NCBI GenBank assembly: GCA_016177555.1
Contig: JACOVB010000269.1
Coordinates: forward strand, 1 to 8,553
Direction: 5' to 3'
Length of the DNA stretch: 8,553 nt
Source: Candidatus Rokuibacteriota bacterium
GTDB taxonomy: Bacteria > Methylomirabilota > Methylomirabilia > Rokubacteriales > CSP1-6
A program made the translations under genes and the position numbers. Numbering within the stretch: the first letter of the stretch is position 1; each line of letters starts with the position of its first letter. The notes beneath the pieces were generated by a model. The model saw nothing but the letters and a program-made list of their open reading frames with translations. It made no database searches and had not been told where the DNA came from. Below are positions 6,666 to 8,553 of this stretch, one piece after another.

Positions 6666-6670
6666 TCCTC
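6666..6670 (-). promoter_or_regulatory. Ribosome binding site of MaoC-like A, overlapping the upstream stop codon
   Basis: The minus strand reads TGAGGA, in which the stop codon of PrpD-like A (6671-6669) supplies the first bases of GAGGA. It is followed by an eight-base spacer and ATG 6657. This fixes the start and implies translational coupling of the two genes. Confidence 0.7.
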
Positions 6671-8039
6671 AGTCCCGGGCGACGCACTCGGCGACGAGCG
6701 CGCGGACGGCCGGGAGCGTCTCGATGTTCCACACCATCTCGCTGATCCGTTTGGCCTGGACGTCGGGAATCGCCCGCGTGGCGTTCAGGAAGAACTTCGC
6801 CTCGATCTCGCCCGGCGTGAGTGGTCGCTCCGGCGCGCCGCGGCTCACCGGCTCGCGCCGGACGAGCCGGCGACCGTCCCTGAGCGTGATCCGCACCTCG
6901 CCCGGGAAGTGCTTCGGGTAGTCGCTCTCGGGGTCCGGCGGGCAGAAGGTCTTCGCGGCGAGCGCCAGGACACGCGGGTCGTCGAGTGGCTCGTCGTAGA
7001 GCGCGGCGACATCCACGCGGCCCTTGACGAGCGCCAGCGCGACCACGTACGGGACGCTGAAGAGCGCGTCGTAGAGCGTCGGCGGCGTGATGCGGCGGAC
7101 GCGCGGCTCGGCGACCAGCGGCTGGAGCCGGTCCGTCAGCGGGCAGTCGATGCGCTCGATCGCCTCGACGCGCACCCCGGTCTCCCGGAGCGCGAGGGCC
7201 GCGTCCACGAACGCGTGGATGAAGTGGCAGCACGGGTAGGGCTTGAGCGCGATGCCGCGGCTCGCCCATGTCGTCCCGAGATCGCGCACGGGCGACCGCT
7301 CGCCGTCCGGCACGCTGCCGAGATGCGCGGCGAAGAAGCCCTGCGGCCCCTCGAAGACGGTGGCGGGCCCCCGGAAGCCGTGGCGCCCGAGCGCGGCGGC
7401 GATCAGACCGCTGTGCGCCGCCCAGCCGGGATGCAAGCGCTTGAGCCACGACTCCCTGAGCTCCAGGATGCCGGCCGCCTGGCTCCCGCAGAGCCCGAGC
7501 GCGTTGACGAGCGCAGTCTCGGAATCCCCCGCCAGACGCGCTGCCACCGCCGCGCAGGCGAACGTCCCGCAGAGCGAGGTCGGATGGAAGCCGCGGTCGG
7601 GAGACGCGCCCGGCGCGGCCCCGGCCAGGCGACAGCCGAGCTCCAGGCCCACCACGAACGCGAGCAGCGTGGCGCGGCCATCGGCTCCCGCGGCCTCGCC
7701 GGCGGCGAGCGCCGCCGCCAGCGCGGGGGCGCTCGCGTGGTACTCGGCCTCGACGTGCGTGTCATCGAAGTCGAGTCCGTGGGCGAGCGTGCCGTTCACG
7801 AGCGCGGCGGAGGCCGCCGGGAGCCGCGTGCCGAACCCGAGCGCGGTGCTCTCGGCGCCGGCGCCGAGCGCGCGCCCCGCGCCGTGGACGGCCGCCCCGA
7901 AGTCCGTGCGGGACGACGCCAGCGCGATGCCGAGCGCGTCGAGCCAGTGGCCGCGGGCGAGGTCGAGCACGTCCGCCGGCACGTCCTCCCATCGGAGACC
8001 GAGCGCGAAGCGGGCCAGCGCTTCCGACATCGTCGTCAT
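6669..8039 (-). CDS. MmgE/PrpD family protein A
   Basis: This is a 456-residue second, divergent MmgE/PrpD-fold protein in the same operon, presumably a cytoplasmic hydratase, lyase or isomerase for an organic acid. Family blocks, numbered from ATG 8039, are: ALVNGTLAHGLDFDDTH at 79-95 (D90, T94), H101, DRGFHPTSLCGTFA at 148-161 (H152), LKRLHPGWAAHSGL at 199-212 (K200, H203), KPYPCCHFIHAFVDA at 266-280 and YDALFSVPYVVA at about 323-334. The Asp-Thr-His-His-Lys set seen in active family members is retained. It differs from protein B around H101 (YHASAPAL instead of LHPGAPVI) and after the second His (PTSLC instead of ITPVA), so the substrates may differ. Three in-frame ATGs (8045, 8039, 8030) are possible; GAGGAG abuts 8045 and sits six bases before 8039, so 8039 is preferred. 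The gene follows the GntR stop by 25 nt and likely heads the catabolic operon. Confidence 0.93.
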   Translation of the reverse strand: MTTMSEALARFALGLRWEDVPADVLDLARGHWLDALGIALASSRTDFGAAVHGAGRALGAGAESTALGFGTRLPAASAALVNGTLAHGLDFDDTHVEAEYHASAPALAAALAAGEAAGADGRATLLAFVVGLELGCRLAGAAPGASPDRGFHPTSLCGTFACAAVAARLAGDSETALVNALGLCGSQAAGILELRESWLKRLHPGWAAHSGLIAAALGRHGFRGPATVFEGPQGFFAAHLGSVPDGERSPVRDLGTTWASRGIALKPYPCCHFIHAFVDAALALRETGVRVEAIERIDCPLTDRLQPLVAEPRVRRITPPTLYDALFSVPYVVALALVKGRVDVAALYDEPLDDPRVLALAAKTFCPPDPESDYPKHFPGEVRITLRDGRRLVRREPVSRGAPERPLTPGEIEAKFFLNATRAIPDVQAKRISEMVWNIETLPAVRALVAECVARD

Positions 8040-8045
8040 CGTCAT

Positions 8046-8051
8046 CTCCTC
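8046..8051 (-). promoter_or_regulatory. Ribosome binding site of PrpD-like A
   Basis: The minus strand reads GAGGAG. It directly touches the first ATG (8045), giving a spacer of zero, but stands six bases from the second ATG (8039) and 15 from the third (8030). The middle ATG therefore has the workable spacing and was taken as the start. Confidence 0.65.
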
Positions 8052-8064
8052 AGAGGTTGTGAAT

Positions 8065-8553
8065 TCATCGGGACGGCGTGTGGGCGGGCTGGAGCCTCTC
8101 GAGCTGCGCCGTCCGGCGCTGGCCCGCCTGCACGGCGGCGATCACCATGTCCTTGATGCGCACGAGGTGGCCCTCGAGCTCCCGCACCGCTCGCTCGAGG
8201 TCCCGCTCGATCAGCGCCGAGAGGATCGCCTCATGGTCCGCGGCGACCTGCCGGACGCGCGGGAGGCTCACGGTGCCGTCGGGGTCCCGGTAGAGCGTGC
8301 TCGCGATGTAGACCTGCTCCCGGAGCTGGTGCGTGAGGTCGATGATCCGCTGGTTGCCGGCCGCCTCCAGCACGACCATGTGGACCTCGATCGACAGCCG
8401 CTCGATCTCCTGGTACGACGCGCGCTCGATCCGCTCCTGCTGCTCGCGGACCCGATCGAGCAGGCGCTTGAGCACGTCCTCGCCGAGCCCGGGGAACCCA
8501 CGGCGGAGCGCCAGGGTCTCGATCGCGATCCGGATGTCGAAGCGTTCCTCCAC
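8065..8553 (-). CDS. GntR-family transcriptional regulator, FCD effector domain (partial, N-terminus beyond window)
   Basis: The visible 162 residues are the C-terminal ligand-sensing half of a FadR-subfamily GntR repressor; the winged-helix DNA-binding domain must lie past the right edge. The piece starts at the FCD entry (EERFDIRIAIETLALRR, 2-18). It continues through the EVHMVVLEAAGNQRIIDL helix at 56-73, the HQLREQVYIAS helix at 75-85, and the DHEAILSALIERDLERAVRE helix at 106-125 ending in H129. FCD domains often bind a divalent metal through one Asp and three His. H58, H107 and H129 fit the three His, but the Asp normally four residues before the first His is S54 here. The first codon in the window is GTG, but it is internal: the FCD alignment begins there and no HTH precedes it. 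The stop lies 25 nt from PrpD-like A on the same strand, so it probably controls this operon in response to an organic acid. Confidence 0.88.
   Translation of the reverse strand: MEERFDIRIAIETLALRRGFPGLGEDVLKRLLDRVREQQERIERASYQEIERLSIEVHMVVLEAAGNQRIIDLTHQLREQVYIASTLYRDPDGTVSLPRVRQVAADHEAILSALIERDLERAVRELEGHLVRIKDMVIAAVQAGQRRTAQLERLQPAHTPSR

Noticed and set aside
6658..7449. Long N-terminal extension of MaoC-like A (a two-domain fusion)
   Set aside because: The extension lies in the wrong frame of PrpD-like A and reads as Arg-rich shadow. A ribosome binding site and ATG at 6657 give a normal-length MaoC protein.
8060..8067. TGAATTCA palindrome as an operator for the GntR regulator
   Set aside because: It is only eight bases, overlaps the regulator's own stop codon, and does not extend into the usual longer inverted repeat; chance is likely.
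6909..8156. 415-codon open frame on the plus strand
   Set aside because: It is antisense to PrpD-like A and the end of the GntR gene; it is a compositional shadow with no domain.

Overview
The window is very GC-rich and is filled end to end by genes on the minus strand. Reading order is therefore right to left. Every gene uses codons ending mainly in G or C. Style and content (LivK/LivH-type transporter, CaiB/BaiF CoA-transferase, MaoC hydratases, acyl-CoA dehydrogenase, FCD regulator) fit a soil or subsurface bacterium with a large acyl-CoA catabolic repertoire. Candidates are a Rokubacteria/Methylomirabilota-type lineage or a high-GC proteobacterium. That placement is a guess from style; no rRNA or marker gene is present.

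Layout in transcription order: (1) 8553-8065, the C-terminal effector domain of a GntR-family (FCD) regulator, cut by the window edge. (2) 8039-6669, MmgE/PrpD-family protein A. (3) 6657-6172, MaoC-like hydratase A, with altered catalytic positions. (4) 6170-5010, acyl-CoA dehydrogenase. (5) 5008-4508, MaoC-like hydratase B. (6) 4508-3282, family III (CaiB/BaiF) CoA-transferase. (7) 3289-1913, MmgE/PrpD-family protein B. (8) 1916-1818, a possible 32-residue mini-ORF that exactly fills the only sizeable gap. (9) 1821-634, a secreted LivK-type solute-binding protein. (10) 608-1, a LivH-type permease, cut by the other window edge. Genes 2 to 7 are separated by 11 nt or less, or overlap, and most have their own clear Shine-Dalgarno sequence, so they look like one operon. 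The transporter genes follow on the same strand and probably continue past the left edge.

Taken together, the genes suggest uptake and CoA-dependent breakdown of an organic acid. The transporter would bring it in, the CoA-transferase would activate it, the MaoC proteins would hydrate or dehydrate the CoA ester, the acyl-CoA dehydrogenase would oxidise it, and the PrpD-fold proteins would act on a hydroxy- or unsaturated di- or tricarboxylic acid. The gene set closely recalls the itaconate-degradation cluster of Pseudomonas aeruginosa (PA0878-PA0883: MaoC hydratase, acyl-CoA dehydrogenase, MmgE/PrpD protein, CoA-transferase, citramalyl-CoA lyase). The lyase is not in this window, and here the MmgE/PrpD and MaoC genes are each doubled. 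The actual substrate cannot be read from the sequence.

No RNA gene, mobile element, CRISPR array, convincing terminator or real plus-strand gene was found. The long plus-strand open frames are antisense shadows of the GC-rich genes. No gene-free stretch exceeds 300 bases.
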